From Candidatus Dormiibacterota bacterium (GTDB lineage Bacteria; Chloroflexota; Dormibacteria; UBA8260; Bog-877), in the NCBI GenBank assembly GCA_003133485.1, contig PKXR01000042.1, forward strand, positions 636 through 6,192: 5,557 nt of DNA, written 5' to 3'. Of this stretch, positions 1 through 5,473 are shown piece by piece. A model generated the notes under the pieces. That model was not told where the DNA came from, did not search any database, and saw only the letters and a list, made by a program, of their open reading frames with translations. The first letter of the stretch is position 1. Every line of letters begins with the position of its first letter. The position numbers were made by a program, and so were the translations under genes.

Positions 1-840
1 CTCTGGGCGATGATCGAACTCTCGTCGAGCTCCTTTGACGCCCCGATCGCGGTCGGCTTAGCACTTGGGGCCGCATTACTGGCGGCGTTCGTGATGGTGG
101 AGAGGCGCGTGCGAGAACCAATGATCGCGCTTCGGCTCTTTCGAATACCGACCATGTCTCCGTCCCTCCTGGCCGCGTTCTTCCAGGGGCTGGCCAACTT
201 CGCAGTTCTCTTCCTTTTGATCATGTACTTGCAAGGAGTGCGTCACCTGACACCCCTGGACGGGTCACTTTGGCTCGTCCCGGGATATCTGATCGGTGGC
301 ATTGCCTCGCCCATCGGCGGACGGCTGGCGGACCGGCTAGGACCGGCATGGCCGGCAACCGTCGGGCTGCTCATCTCGGTCGGGGCACTGCTCATCTACA
401 CCCAGTTGACGGTCACGAGCCCGCTCTGGCTGGCATCGCTCGGAAGCGTCGTGAACGGAGTGGGGTCAGGCGCATTCTTCCCCGCCAACACGGCCGCGGT
501 GATGCGTGCCGCGCCGACCCGCGATTTCGGTCTCACGGCAGGCCTCCTGCGGAGCTGCGCCAACGTCGGAATGGTGTTCTCCTATGCGGCGGCCATCGTG
601 GCCGCCTCGCACAGCATCCCCCGAGCTCTAGCGTTCGCCATTTTTGTGGGTGGCGCCAATCTCTCGGGGGCGCGGGGAACCGCGTTCGTGGCGGGCATCC
701 ACACTGCGCTCTATCTGGCCGTGGCCCTGATGCTGGTCGCCGCGGTTCTCTCTGCCACCCGGATCTTTTCGCGGCGCTTGACGGCAGCACAGCCCGCTTT
801 ACCAAAGGTTGCTGCCGGCGCGCACTCGACGATTGAGTGA
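1..840 (+). CDS. MFS transporter, DHA2 (EmrB/QacA-like) family, C-terminal part (5'-partial)
   Basis: This is the C-terminal half of a proton-driven major facilitator exporter in the cytoplasmic membrane. The frame is open to the window edge (Leu-Trp-Ala precede the first Met at base 10). The visible 276 residues are about half of the usual 450-530 for 14-helix DHA2 proteins, so the true start lies upstream. Numbering from that Met, residues 30-45 (ERRVREP followed by LRLFR) are the charged loop typical of the middle of DHA2 proteins. About six or seven hydrophobic segments follow, near residues 11-30, 52-74, 86-102, 114-132, 138-160, 175-200 and 225-250. PIGGRLADRLG at 101-111 is the repeated motif-A-like loop of the second half. 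The tail after residue 252 is polar. Such proteins export drugs, dyes or metabolites; the substrate here is unknown. The next gene starts 268 bases downstream, so co-transcription is doubtful. Confidence 0.88.
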   Translation, partial: LWAMIELSSSSFDAPIAVGLALGAALLAAFVMVERRVREPMIALRLFRIPTMSPSLLAAFFQGLANFAVLFLLIMYLQGVRHLTPLDGSLWLVPGYLIGGIASPIGGRLADRLGPAWPATVGLLISVGALLIYTQLTVTSPLWLASLGSVVNGVGSGAFFPANTAAVMRAAPTRDFGLTAGLLRSCANVGMVFSYAAAIVAASHSIPRALAFAIFVGGANLSGARGTAFVAGIHTALYLAVALMLVAAVLSATRIFSRRLTAAQPALPKVAAGAHSTIE

Positions 841-1108
841 CCAACTAGGGAGCTTCGCGTCTCCAGAATTAACCGCCTGAGACCCTCGTCTGGGCGCGCC
901 CGGTACGGATGTTCTGCCCTGGACGGCAATCTATCGTTAGGTAGTGGGGGAGCATGCCGGCTTCCCGTTTTGAGATCAGATTGCTAAACTTCGCCGGGCA
1001 GCGAGGCTAGGCCACGTGCCGAAACACCGGGGCCTCACGGTGCTGAACCAGTGGCCGTTGTCGGTCGCGTTGGGCGTGTAGTGGCCCTCGCCTAATCGAT
1101 GGAGCTAG
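841..1108. other. Intergenic region between two MFS genes; weak promoter candidate
   Basis: No coding signal is apparent in these 268 bases. GGGCGCGCCC at 892-901 is a perfect 10-bp palindrome without a T-tract, so it is not a clear terminator. TGCTAAACT at 982-990 resembles an extended -10 element (TGn plus a 4-of-6 match), but no good -35 box sits about 17 bases upstream. CACCG at 1025-1029 and CGGTG at 1038-1042 could form a weak 5-bp hairpin in the leader of the downstream gene. A promoter is expected here given the gap, but none can be placed with confidence. Confidence 0.3.
1101..1104 (+). promoter_or_regulatory. Ribosome binding site of the MFS_3 transporter
   Basis: GGAG ends four bases before the ATG at 1109, a rather short spacing. 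An in-frame TAG lies directly before the ATG (1106-1108), so translation cannot start further upstream. Together these fix the start. Confidence 0.6.
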
Positions 1109-2350
1109 ATGAGTAACTCCGGCGCGTGGTCGAACGCATTTGCGCCGCTGCGGGAGCGGGATTTCCGACTGATGTGGTCGGGAAGCATGGTCTCGCGCTT
1201 GGGCGACGGCATCTTCACGGTCGCCATAGCACTCGAGGCCTTGCGGGTCGATCACGAGCCCACGGGACTGGCTTACGTGCTGGCCGCCCGGGCCGTGCCG
1301 AGCGTCGCACTCTCAATCCTGGGCGGGGTCGTGGTGGACCGGATTCCGCGACGGATCTCCATGCTGGTGGCGGAACTAGTGCAGGGATCCGCGGTCGGGG
1401 TGATTGCCATCCTGGTGTTCTTTCACGCTATCTCCCTCTGGCAACTACTGGTCATGGCGGCCGTCTTTGGAACGGCCGACGCCGTCAGTGGCCCCGCCTC
1501 TATGGCGCTCGTACCGGAGCTGCTGCCGATGGAGGTGATCACCCAGGCCAACGCCCTCAACAGCACCAGTTTCCAGCTCTCCGTGAACCTCATCGGACCT
1601 GCGGTGGGGGGGCTAGCGGTCGCTGTAGTCGGGACCGCGGCAGCCTTCGGGTTCGATGCTGCCAGCTTCGTGGTCTCGGCCGGGTGCCTGGCCGGATTGC
1701 ACCTGCGGTCTAGTCCGCGCGCCAGCGGCAAATCTCTCTTAGCTGAGGCGGCCGAGGGAATCCACTACATCGTTTCGCGGCGCTGGCTGTTCATTCTGCT
1801 GATGGGGGCCGCGGTCGCCAACCTAGTTGGGTTAGGCCCGTACTATGTCTTGCTCCCGGTGCTCGTCCGTCACGTGTTACACGCCAGCCCCGTGGTGCTA
1901 GGTCTTGTGTACGCGAGTGCCGGGGCCGCCGGTGTGTTGGCCTCGCTGGTAGTTGCCCGGCTGGGCTCGCCCGGCCACCTGCTGGAAACCATGTGGAGCG
2001 CGTACTGTATCTCCGGGCTGCTGCTGGCCGGTATCTCAATCGCACCTAATGCCTGGGTCGCGGCCATCCTCGTCGCGGGCTCTGCCGGACTAGTCGTCTA
2101 CGGGGACGTGCTCTACTTCACCAAGCTCCAGATCTCGGTCCCCAAGCACTTGATGGGTCGAGTGTCCTCCGTGTCGTTCGTGATGGTCGGGACCCTTACT
2201 CCTCTGGGCATGATCCTGGGCGGGTTCGCCGCTGCCGCTTTGGGCGCTCGGGGCGCATTTCTGGTGAGCGGGCTTCTAGCAGCAGCCTGTGGTCTGGTGC
2301 TGCTGGTTCCGGGGGCCCGGTCCGTAACCGCAGATCCGGAGGCCGCCTAG
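1109..2350 (+). CDS. MFS transporter, MFS_3 (enterobactin exporter/macrolide efflux-like) type
   Basis: A complete 413-residue inner-membrane secondary transporter, the usual length for 12-helix members of the MFS_3 group, which includes EntS-like siderophore exporters and Mef-type macrolide efflux proteins. The N-terminus carries the family's FRLMWSGSMVSRLGDGI stretch (residues 19-35). Motif A lies in the loop between helices 2 and 3 (GGVVVDRIPRR, 72-82). Residues 129-168 hold the group's conserved block: PA, then LVPELLP, ANALNSTSFQLS and GPAVGG. A central polar loop spans about 200-224, and LMGRVSSV (348-355) is the matching loop of the second half. Hydrophobic segments account for about 12 helices. 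The start is fixed by an in-frame stop immediately upstream and a GGAG. The neighbouring exporter belongs to a different subfamily, so this is not a tandem duplication. The substrate cannot be inferred. Confidence 0.93.
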   Translation: MSNSGAWSNAFAPLRERDFRLMWSGSMVSRLGDGIFTVAIALEALRVDHEPTGLAYVLAARAVPSVALSILGGVVVDRIPRRISMLVAELVQGSAVGVIAILVFFHAISLWQLLVMAAVFGTADAVSGPASMALVPELLPMEVITQANALNSTSFQLSVNLIGPAVGGLAVAVVGTAAAFGFDAASFVVSAGCLAGLHLRSSPRASGKSLLAEAAEGIHYIVSRRWLFILLMGAAVANLVGLGPYYVLLPVLVRHVLHASPVVLGLVYASAGAAGVLASLVVARLGSPGHLLETMWSAYCISGLLLAGISIAPNAWVAAILVAGSAGLVVYGDVLYFTKLQISVPKHLMGRVSSVSFVMVGTLTPLGMILGGFAAAALGARGAFLVSGLLAAACGLVLLVPGARSVTADPEAA

Positions 2351-2371
2351 AATGGACGGGACCTGCCGTTG

Positions 2372-2386
2372 CGGTTCGGGGAACCG
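2372..2386 (+). terminator. Hairpin downstream of the MFS_3 gene, terminator-like
   Basis: CGGTTC, a GGG loop and GAACCG form a perfect 6-bp GC-rich stem 21 bases after the stop codon. No T-tract follows, so intrinsic termination is uncertain. The right arm also belongs to an overlapping perfect 12-bp palindrome, GGAACCGGTTCC (2380-2391), so two alternative pairings are possible. Confidence 0.35.
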
Positions 2387-2508
2387 GTTCCTCACCTAGT
2401 GCCGGCGGTGACGACAGAACCCTTGTGGGGCTGCACCGATTAGGCCTGCAGGAAAAACTCCCGTCGGCTCTTTTTTGGGAGACAGTCTTAATCCAGCCGC
2501 AAAGCGAT

Positions 2509-3432
2509 ATGACGATTCGACCGATCACTGGGGCTGAGGAGGTCAGCCTATTCCGAACGCTGACCTACACTCTGGATGACGAATTGGGGACCGACCTGGC
2601 CCGCGGAAATCGACGACCTCAGTGGATGTGGATCGCATTGCGGGGTGGACGAGTGGTAGCCCGAGCCGCGTGGTGGGGACCTAGCGACGACGCCACCCCA
2701 TCCGTGCTTGACATTTTGGATGTCTGCGACGATCCCGACCGAGTCGATGTCGGGGTTCAGTTACTGAGGGCAGCTCTGAGCGAGGTCATCCCGGAGGGAA
2801 CTCTGGCCCCGGAATACATCCGCTTCGTCCCTGCGGACTGGCGAGAGCACGCCGGGTCGCGACGGGTCGTGGAGGACCGGATGGCGATCGCCGCCCAGAC
2901 CGGCGCGCGCCTCCTGGTGGAAAGGCTCCGCCTGGAGTGGAGGCCGGGAACACAAATTAGTGCCCCGACGGGCCGGGTCGTGTTCCGGCCGGTTGGGAAT
3001 GATGCCGAGCTGGTCGACCTGATGACGCTGGTGATGGAGGGATCCCTGGACGCGCACAGCCGCGACGACCTGACTCGGATGTCTCCCCGGGAAGGCGCCG
3101 TCAGGCACTTCCAGGACGAGCTGGCGGGCTACAAGACCCCGCGGGACTGGTGGCGGATCGCCAGCCTCCCGGAAGGTGAGCCAGTCGGGTTCGTCATCCC
3201 GGCCCGCAACGACTACCACGCAATCATCGCCTACCTCGGGGTCGTGCCCGCCCATCGCGGGCGCGGGTACATCAATGAGATCCTCGCCGAGGGCACGCGG
3301 ATCCTCGCAGCCCAAAACGTGCCCCGTATCCGCGCGTCGACCGATTTGGACAACTTCCCGATGGCCAAAGCCTTCGCGCGGGCGGGCTGGGCTAACTTCG
3401 AGCGCCAGATCAACATGACCTGGGAGGGATAA
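2509..3432 (+). CDS. GNAT family N-acetyltransferase, apparent tandem-domain type
   Basis: A 307-residue cytoplasmic protein predicted to move an acetyl group from acetyl-CoA to an amine of unknown identity. The C-terminal half (about 157-305) is a recognisable GNAT domain. Its motif A is AYLGVVPAHRGRGYINEIL (241-259), with the acetyl-CoA pyrophosphate-binding signature RGRGY. It is followed by the late-domain pattern TDLDNFPMAKAFARAGW (278-294). The N-terminal half (1-150) starts like a GNAT domain (MTIRPITGAEE) and has the expected strand-helix pattern, but lacks the RxxGxG signature, so it looks like a degenerate non-catalytic copy. At about 300 residues this matches two-domain GNATs such as MshD-like proteins, though it is not MshD by any feature I can see. 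The frame is open back to a GTG at 2425, but the ATG at 2509 gives the family-like N-terminus; no clear Shine-Dalgarno precedes either. Confidence 0.87.
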   Translation: MTIRPITGAEEVSLFRTLTYTLDDELGTDLARGNRRPQWMWIALRGGRVVARAAWWGPSDDATPSVLDILDVCDDPDRVDVGVQLLRAALSEVIPEGTLAPEYIRFVPADWREHAGSRRVVEDRMAIAAQTGARLLVERLRLEWRPGTQISAPTGRVVFRPVGNDAELVDLMTLVMEGSLDAHSRDDLTRMSPREGAVRHFQDELAGYKTPRDWWRIASLPEGEPVGFVIPARNDYHAIIAYLGVVPAHRGRGYINEILAEGTRILAAQNVPRIRASTDLDNFPMAKAFARAGWANFERQINMTWEG

Positions 3433-3446
3433 CCTCGGGCCCGGGT

Positions 3447-3493
3447 CTCGGGCCTCTCCCCAGAAATCGATGCCGGGGGAGGTGGGTCCCGAG
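3447..3493 (+). terminator. GC-rich hairpin after the acetyltransferase gene
   Basis: CTCGGG (3447-3452) pairs with CCCGAG (3488-3493), CC (3453-3454) with GG (3485-3486), and CTCCCC (3456-3461) with GGGGAG (3476-3481). This gives about 14 base pairs interrupted by one bulge and one small internal loop, around a 14-base loop. The hairpin starts 14 bases after the stop codon at 3432. Only a short T-run follows (CCTTTAG at 3498-3504), so it is a plausible but not textbook intrinsic terminator. Confidence 0.5.
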
Positions 3494-3501
3494 TTCGCCT
3501 T

Positions 3502-3533
3502 TAGCTAGCGATAAGAGACCTTATCGTAAGCTA
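3502..3533. repeat. Near-perfect 32-bp inverted repeat, candidate operator
   Basis: Inner arms CGATAAG (3509-3515) and CTTATCG (3520-3526) flank AGAC. Outer arms TAGCT (3502-3506) and AGCTA (3529-3533) extend the symmetry across a 2-base step on each side. Twelve of fourteen positions per arm match. It is AT-richer than its surroundings and lies after the hairpin that closes the upstream gene, about 200 bases before the SDR start. Length and symmetry suit a dimeric repressor site (TetR or MarR type, for example), but no regulator gene is in the window. It could instead be an RNA hairpin; there is no T-tract. Confidence 0.5.
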
Positions 3534-3732
3534 GAAGAGATCACGACACAAACGCCCTCCTCCTGGTCCAGCGCACCTGACGAACATCAAGGTGGAGCTG
3601 GCTGGAGTGTGGACATCCAACTGCAGTCGCTTCCACTGCTTCCAGTCCCGACTAGCTCAGGCCGCGGCGGCTACCGACCAGCGGCTCAGGTTTGCACCAC
3701 CGCCCGCCACGGTGTCCGTAAGCTCTGACGAC
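3534..3732. other. Upstream region of the SDR gene
   Basis: This completes a 300-base stretch (3433-3732) without a supported gene. The SDR frame is open back to a GTG at 3592, but those 47 extra residues (many Ala, Pro, Ser and two Cys) do not resemble an SDR N-terminus, and the region reads better as noncoding. A TAAGCT is found at 3527-3532 inside the inverted repeat and again at 3719-3724, just before the SDR start. No tRNA fold was found. Confidence 0.4.
3719..3724 (+). promoter_or_regulatory. Possible -10 element for leaderless SDR transcription
   Basis: TAAGCT fits the loose TANNNT -10 pattern and ends eight bases before the ATG at 3733, the spacing expected if transcription begins at or next to the start codon. 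No Shine-Dalgarno precedes that ATG, which agrees with a leaderless message. No convincing -35 box is seen, and TANNNT is common by chance. Confidence 0.25.
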
Positions 3733-4431
3733 ATGGAGCTTGGCGGGCGCGTGATGATCGTTACCGGTGCCTCATCCGGCATTGGCGCAGCAACGGCTCG
3801 CTTGGCCCACCGCCAGGGCGCCAACCTGGTCTTGGCCGCGCGCCGGGCCGATCGGCTAGCCCTCCTCGAGGAAGAGCTTCCGGGTTCTGTCGCCGTTCGA
3901 ACCGATGTGACCGATCCTTTGGCGATTCTCCAATTACGCGACCGCGCCCTAGAGGTCTTCGGGGTAATCGACATCCTGGTGAACAATGCGGGCCAGGGGC
4001 TTCATGTACCTCTCACCGAGGTCCAGCGGGATGACTTCCGTGCGGTCTGGGAGCTGAACGTGGTGGCTCCCCTCGCGCTGATGCAGGCGGTCCTGCCGAC
4101 CATGGCTCTTAAGGGGGCCGGGTCGATCGTGAACGTTAGTTCCGGTACTTCCCTGATGGTGCTTCCCGGCCTGGGTGCCTACGCCGCTACCAAATCCGCC
4201 CTCAACATGCTTTCCAAGGTGGCGCGGGAGGAATTCGCGGCGGCGGGAGTGATCGTGTCCCTCGTGTACCCCGGCATTACTCAATCCGAATTCCATAGCT
4301 CACTTCGAGCGGGCAGCAAGCCGGCAGGAGCAAGCGGCTGGGCCGGGGCTCCGGCCGAGGTGGTGGCCGAAACGATCCTGGGAGTCGTGCGATCGGGCGA
4401 AGCCGAGGCTCGGCCACCACCACCCCGGTAG
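3733..4431 (+). CDS. Short-chain dehydrogenase/reductase (classical SDR), C-terminus possibly frameshifted
   Basis: A 232-residue cytoplasmic NAD(P)-dependent oxidoreductase with a Rossmann fold. The cofactor motif TGASSGIG is at 11-18. Arg37-Arg38 after the second strand suggest NADP(H) preference, Asp58 contacts the adenine region, and NNAG is at 84-87. The catalytic set looks intact: Asn109, Ser137 (in NVSS), Tyr150 and Lys154 (YAATK). The PG motif is at 180-181. The ATG at 3733 was chosen because it gives the normal SDR beginning MELGGRVMIVTGASSGIG. The substrate is unknown. The protein is slightly short for the family and ends in a run of prolines encoded across a CCA repeat. Another frame stays open from there to 4508 with strong G/C third-position bias, so a one-base deletion or sequencing error near 4408-4425 may have cut off the tail. 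Catalysis should not depend on that tail. Confidence 0.92.
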   Translation: MELGGRVMIVTGASSGIGAATARLAHRQGANLVLAARRADRLALLEEELPGSVAVRTDVTDPLAILQLRDRALEVFGVIDILVNNAGQGLHVPLTEVQRDDFRAVWELNVVAPLALMQAVLPTMALKGAGSIVNVSSGTSLMVLPGLGAYAATKSALNMLSKVAREEFAAAGVIVSLVYPGITQSEFHSSLRAGSKPAGASGWAGAPAEVVAETILGVVRSGEAEARPPPPR

Positions 4432-4513
4432 CGGCAATGGCGCGCTTGGTGAGCCACCGACGGAGAAAGGCGTTCGGGACGAGCCTCGTAACGTTCGCGG
4501 AACGCTGAGGCCG

Positions 4514-4519
4514 TAGCAT
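4514..4519 (+). promoter_or_regulatory. Possible -10 element before the truncated membrane ORF
   Basis: TAGCAT fits TANNNT and lies nine bases before the ATG at 4529, which has no Shine-Dalgarno. The arrangement mirrors the one before the SDR gene and would suit a leaderless transcript. No -35 box is evident. Confidence 0.22.
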
Positions 4520-4528
4520 CCCCACAAG

Positions 4529-4906
4529 ATGACGAAGGTGCCCGAGGCGGCCTCACCGGCCAGAGACACCCCTCGCCTTGCCAGTTGGCAGCGCCCGCGC
4601 CTAGCGATGGTGGCGGCGCTCATCGGGGTCGTGACCTTTTGCGCCGGGGTCTTGATGGTCGTGGTCACTTTCCGAGCGTATGGAGCGCAAGACTACCTGT
4701 GGGCCGCTGTTTGGTTAGGCGCACCCCTCGTGGGCGGTGTAACGGCGGCACTGCGTCCGCGCAACGCGGTCGGCTGGCTGCTGCTGGGCGTCGGCATCTT
4801 CGGAGTCGGCAGCCAGATCTCCTATGCCTATTCGCCCGGGCGGCACTTGACCGACCAAGCGGCCCTGAAGGCGATGAGCCGAGCCGAAATGCTGGGTCAT
4901 GGATGA
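4529..4906 (+). CDS. N-terminal fragment of a sensor-like membrane protein, probable pseudogene
   Basis: A 125-residue ORF with three likely membrane helices (about 26-48, 56-75 and 81-100) after a polar, basic N-terminus. The block LRPRNAVGWLLLGVGI (75-90) is characteristic of the N-terminal membrane region of many actinobacterial and Chloroflexota sensor proteins, often histidine kinases, which read RRPRNPIGWLLL there. Those proteins normally continue with more helices and a cytoplasmic signalling domain, both absent here. The frame ends in LGHG-stop, but moving back one base at about 4897 gives LGSWMINAVPA before a stop at 4924-4926. That matches the tryptophan-rich segment expected next. 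I therefore see a frameshifted, 3'-truncated relic and not a complete small protein. No kinase motif is present, so the histidine kinase identity is an inference. A genuine small membrane protein remains possible. Confidence 0.6.
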   Translation: MTKVPEAASPARDTPRLASWQRPRLAMVAALIGVVTFCAGVLMVVVTFRAYGAQDYLWAAVWLGAPLVGGVTAALRPRNAVGWLLLGVGIFGVGSQISYAYSPGRHLTDQAALKAMSRAEMLGHG

Positions 4907-4926
4907 TCAATGCGGTCCCGGCTTGA

Positions 4927-4967
4927 CCGGCCAGATCAGCTGAAACTGTCAGTGCTCAGCTAGCCGG
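4927..4967. repeat. Nested inverted repeat between converging genes
   Basis: AGCTGA (4938-4943) pairs with TCAGCT (4956-4961). Inside it ACTG (4945-4948) and CAGT (4950-4953) form a second palindrome around one T. Outside it CCGGC (4927-4931) can pair with GCCGG (4963-4967). It lies between the stop of the truncated plus-strand ORF and the stop of the minus-strand pilin. It could act as a two-way terminator, but neither side has a T-tract. Confidence 0.4.
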
Positions 4968-5075
4968 CCAGCAGCCTTCCCAGGGTCCGAGTCCAGCCAC
5001 CGCCGCTCGGCTGTCCACTCCTCCAGGGCTGCCTGCCCCCAAGTGTTCGGCCGAGTCGCGGCAGCTGGGATCGGA

Positions 5076-5279
5076 TCAGCCGCTGAGACCGGAGTTGACG
5101 TTGGAAAAGACGTCACTAGTCCTGTTGCCCACCACCGTGAGAATGACGATGACGACGATCGCGATGAGGACCAGGATCAACGCGTATTCGACCATCCCTT
5201 GGCCCTGTGGCTCTGAGTTGCGGTGCGGCATCACCTCGGCGATGCGCCCACGTACCCGCACGTACCATGATCCGAGCAT
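5076..5279 (-). CDS. Flp/Fap-type (type IVb) pilin
   Basis: A 67-residue prepilin for Tad/Flp-type surface pili used in adhesion. Residues 1-26 form a positively charged leader ending in Gly. The processing site is G26|QGMVEY, placing the conserved Glu31 at +5 and Tyr32 at +6 of the mature protein, as in Flp pilins. About 20 hydrophobic residues follow (YALILVLIAIVVIVILTVVG, 32-51), then a short polar tail, giving a mature pilin of about 41 residues. The start at 5279 is preferred over an in-frame ATG at 5324 because AAGGAGGT sits nine bases before it; the upstream ATG has no good site and lies within an inverted repeat. No other tad genes (prepilin peptidase, TadA ATPase, secretin, TadB/C) are in the window, so they must lie elsewhere or beyond the right edge. 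The gene converges with the plus-strand genes. Confidence 0.92.
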   Translation of the reverse strand: MLGSWYVRVRGRIAEVMPHRNSEPQGQGMVEYALILVLIAIVVIVILTVVGNRTSDVFSNVNSGLSG

Positions 5280-5288
5280 TCGTTCGAG

Positions 5289-5296
5289 ACCTCCTT
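5289..5296 (-). promoter_or_regulatory. Ribosome binding site of the pilin
   Basis: On the minus strand this reads AAGGAGGT, a full match to the anti-Shine-Dalgarno, nine bases before the ATG at 5279. It decides the start codon and suggests high translation, as expected for a structural pilin. It is by far the strongest such site in the window. Confidence 0.85.
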
Positions 5297-5299
5297 GAC

Positions 5300-5330
5300 C
5301 GGAACTTCCGACGGGAAATGACATTCCCGT
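5300..5330. repeat. Two adjacent inverted repeats in the pilin 5' region
   Basis: CGGAA (5300-5304) and TTCCG (5306-5310) flank a single C. Immediately next, ACGGGAA (5311-5317) and TTCCCGT (5324-5330) flank six bases. Both lie just upstream of the pilin ribosome binding site on the minus strand. They could be an operator pair or a stable mRNA leader structure. No protein or ligand can be assigned. Confidence 0.5.
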
Positions 5331-5361
5331 ATCGAGCCGTGTTCAGGAGGGTGACGATACA

Positions 5362-5405
5362 GTGAAAGCACCTAACATTGGTGTCACGCGTAGTAACGGT
5401 TCCGT
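5362..5405. repeat. Further inverted repeats upstream of the pilin
   Basis: GTGA (5362-5365) with TCAC (5384-5387) encloses CACC (5369-5372) with GGTG (5380-5383), with a three-base bulge on one side. Separately, ACGG (5396-5399) and CCGT (5402-5405) flank TT. On the minus strand TATCGT, reading from 5359 down to 5354, is a 4-of-6 match to a -10 box. GTGACA, reading from 5386 down to 5381, resembles a -35 box, but the 21-22 base gap is too long for a standard promoter. Confidence 0.3.
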
Positions 5406-5473
5406 CAGCGTCCGACGACCGGTGGGCAGGGCCATCCGGGAGCGGACCAGGTGGTGACTGGCCGGCGCCTAGG

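Noticed and set aside
2425..2508. GTG start at 2425 extending the acetyltransferase by 28 residues
   Set aside because: The added residues do not resemble a GNAT N-terminus, while the ATG at 2509 begins with the family-like MTIRPITGAEE; no Shine-Dalgarno supports the GTG.
2761..3315. 184-codon open frame on the minus strand
   Set aside because: It lies wholly inside the acetyltransferase gene, is rich in Arg, Pro and Asp with no motif, and is explained by GC-rich codon bias on the opposite strand.
3645..3700. tRNA D-arm-like TAGCTCAGG
   Set aside because: No matching anticodon, T or acceptor stems could be drawn around it.
3592..3732. GTG start at 3592 extending the SDR by 47 residues
   Set aside because: Classical SDRs begin just before the TGxxxGIG motif, and the extension has no recognisable motif or ribosome binding site.
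4300..4668. 122-codon minus-strand frame spanning the SDR end and the next gene
   Set aside because: It overlaps two plus-strand coding signals, and the translation is low-complexity and matches no family I recognise.
4975..5000. tRNA-like T-loop sequence (GGTCCGAGTCC)
   Set aside because: The flanking bases do not form the five-base T-stem, and no acceptor or anticodon arm is present.
5095..5298. 67-codon plus-strand frame
   Set aside because: It is antisense to the pilin and has no motif or ribosome binding site.
5280..5324. Upstream ATG at 5324 for the pilin
   Set aside because: It lacks a good ribosome binding site and lies within an inverted repeat, whereas the ATG at 5279 has AAGGAGGT nine bases upstream.
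5362..5457. 31-codon plus-strand ORF starting at GTG with AGGAGG 11 bases upstream
   Set aside because: The peptide is short, basic and unrecognised, the spacing is long, and the bases overlap the inverted repeats upstream of the pilin; chance is more likely.
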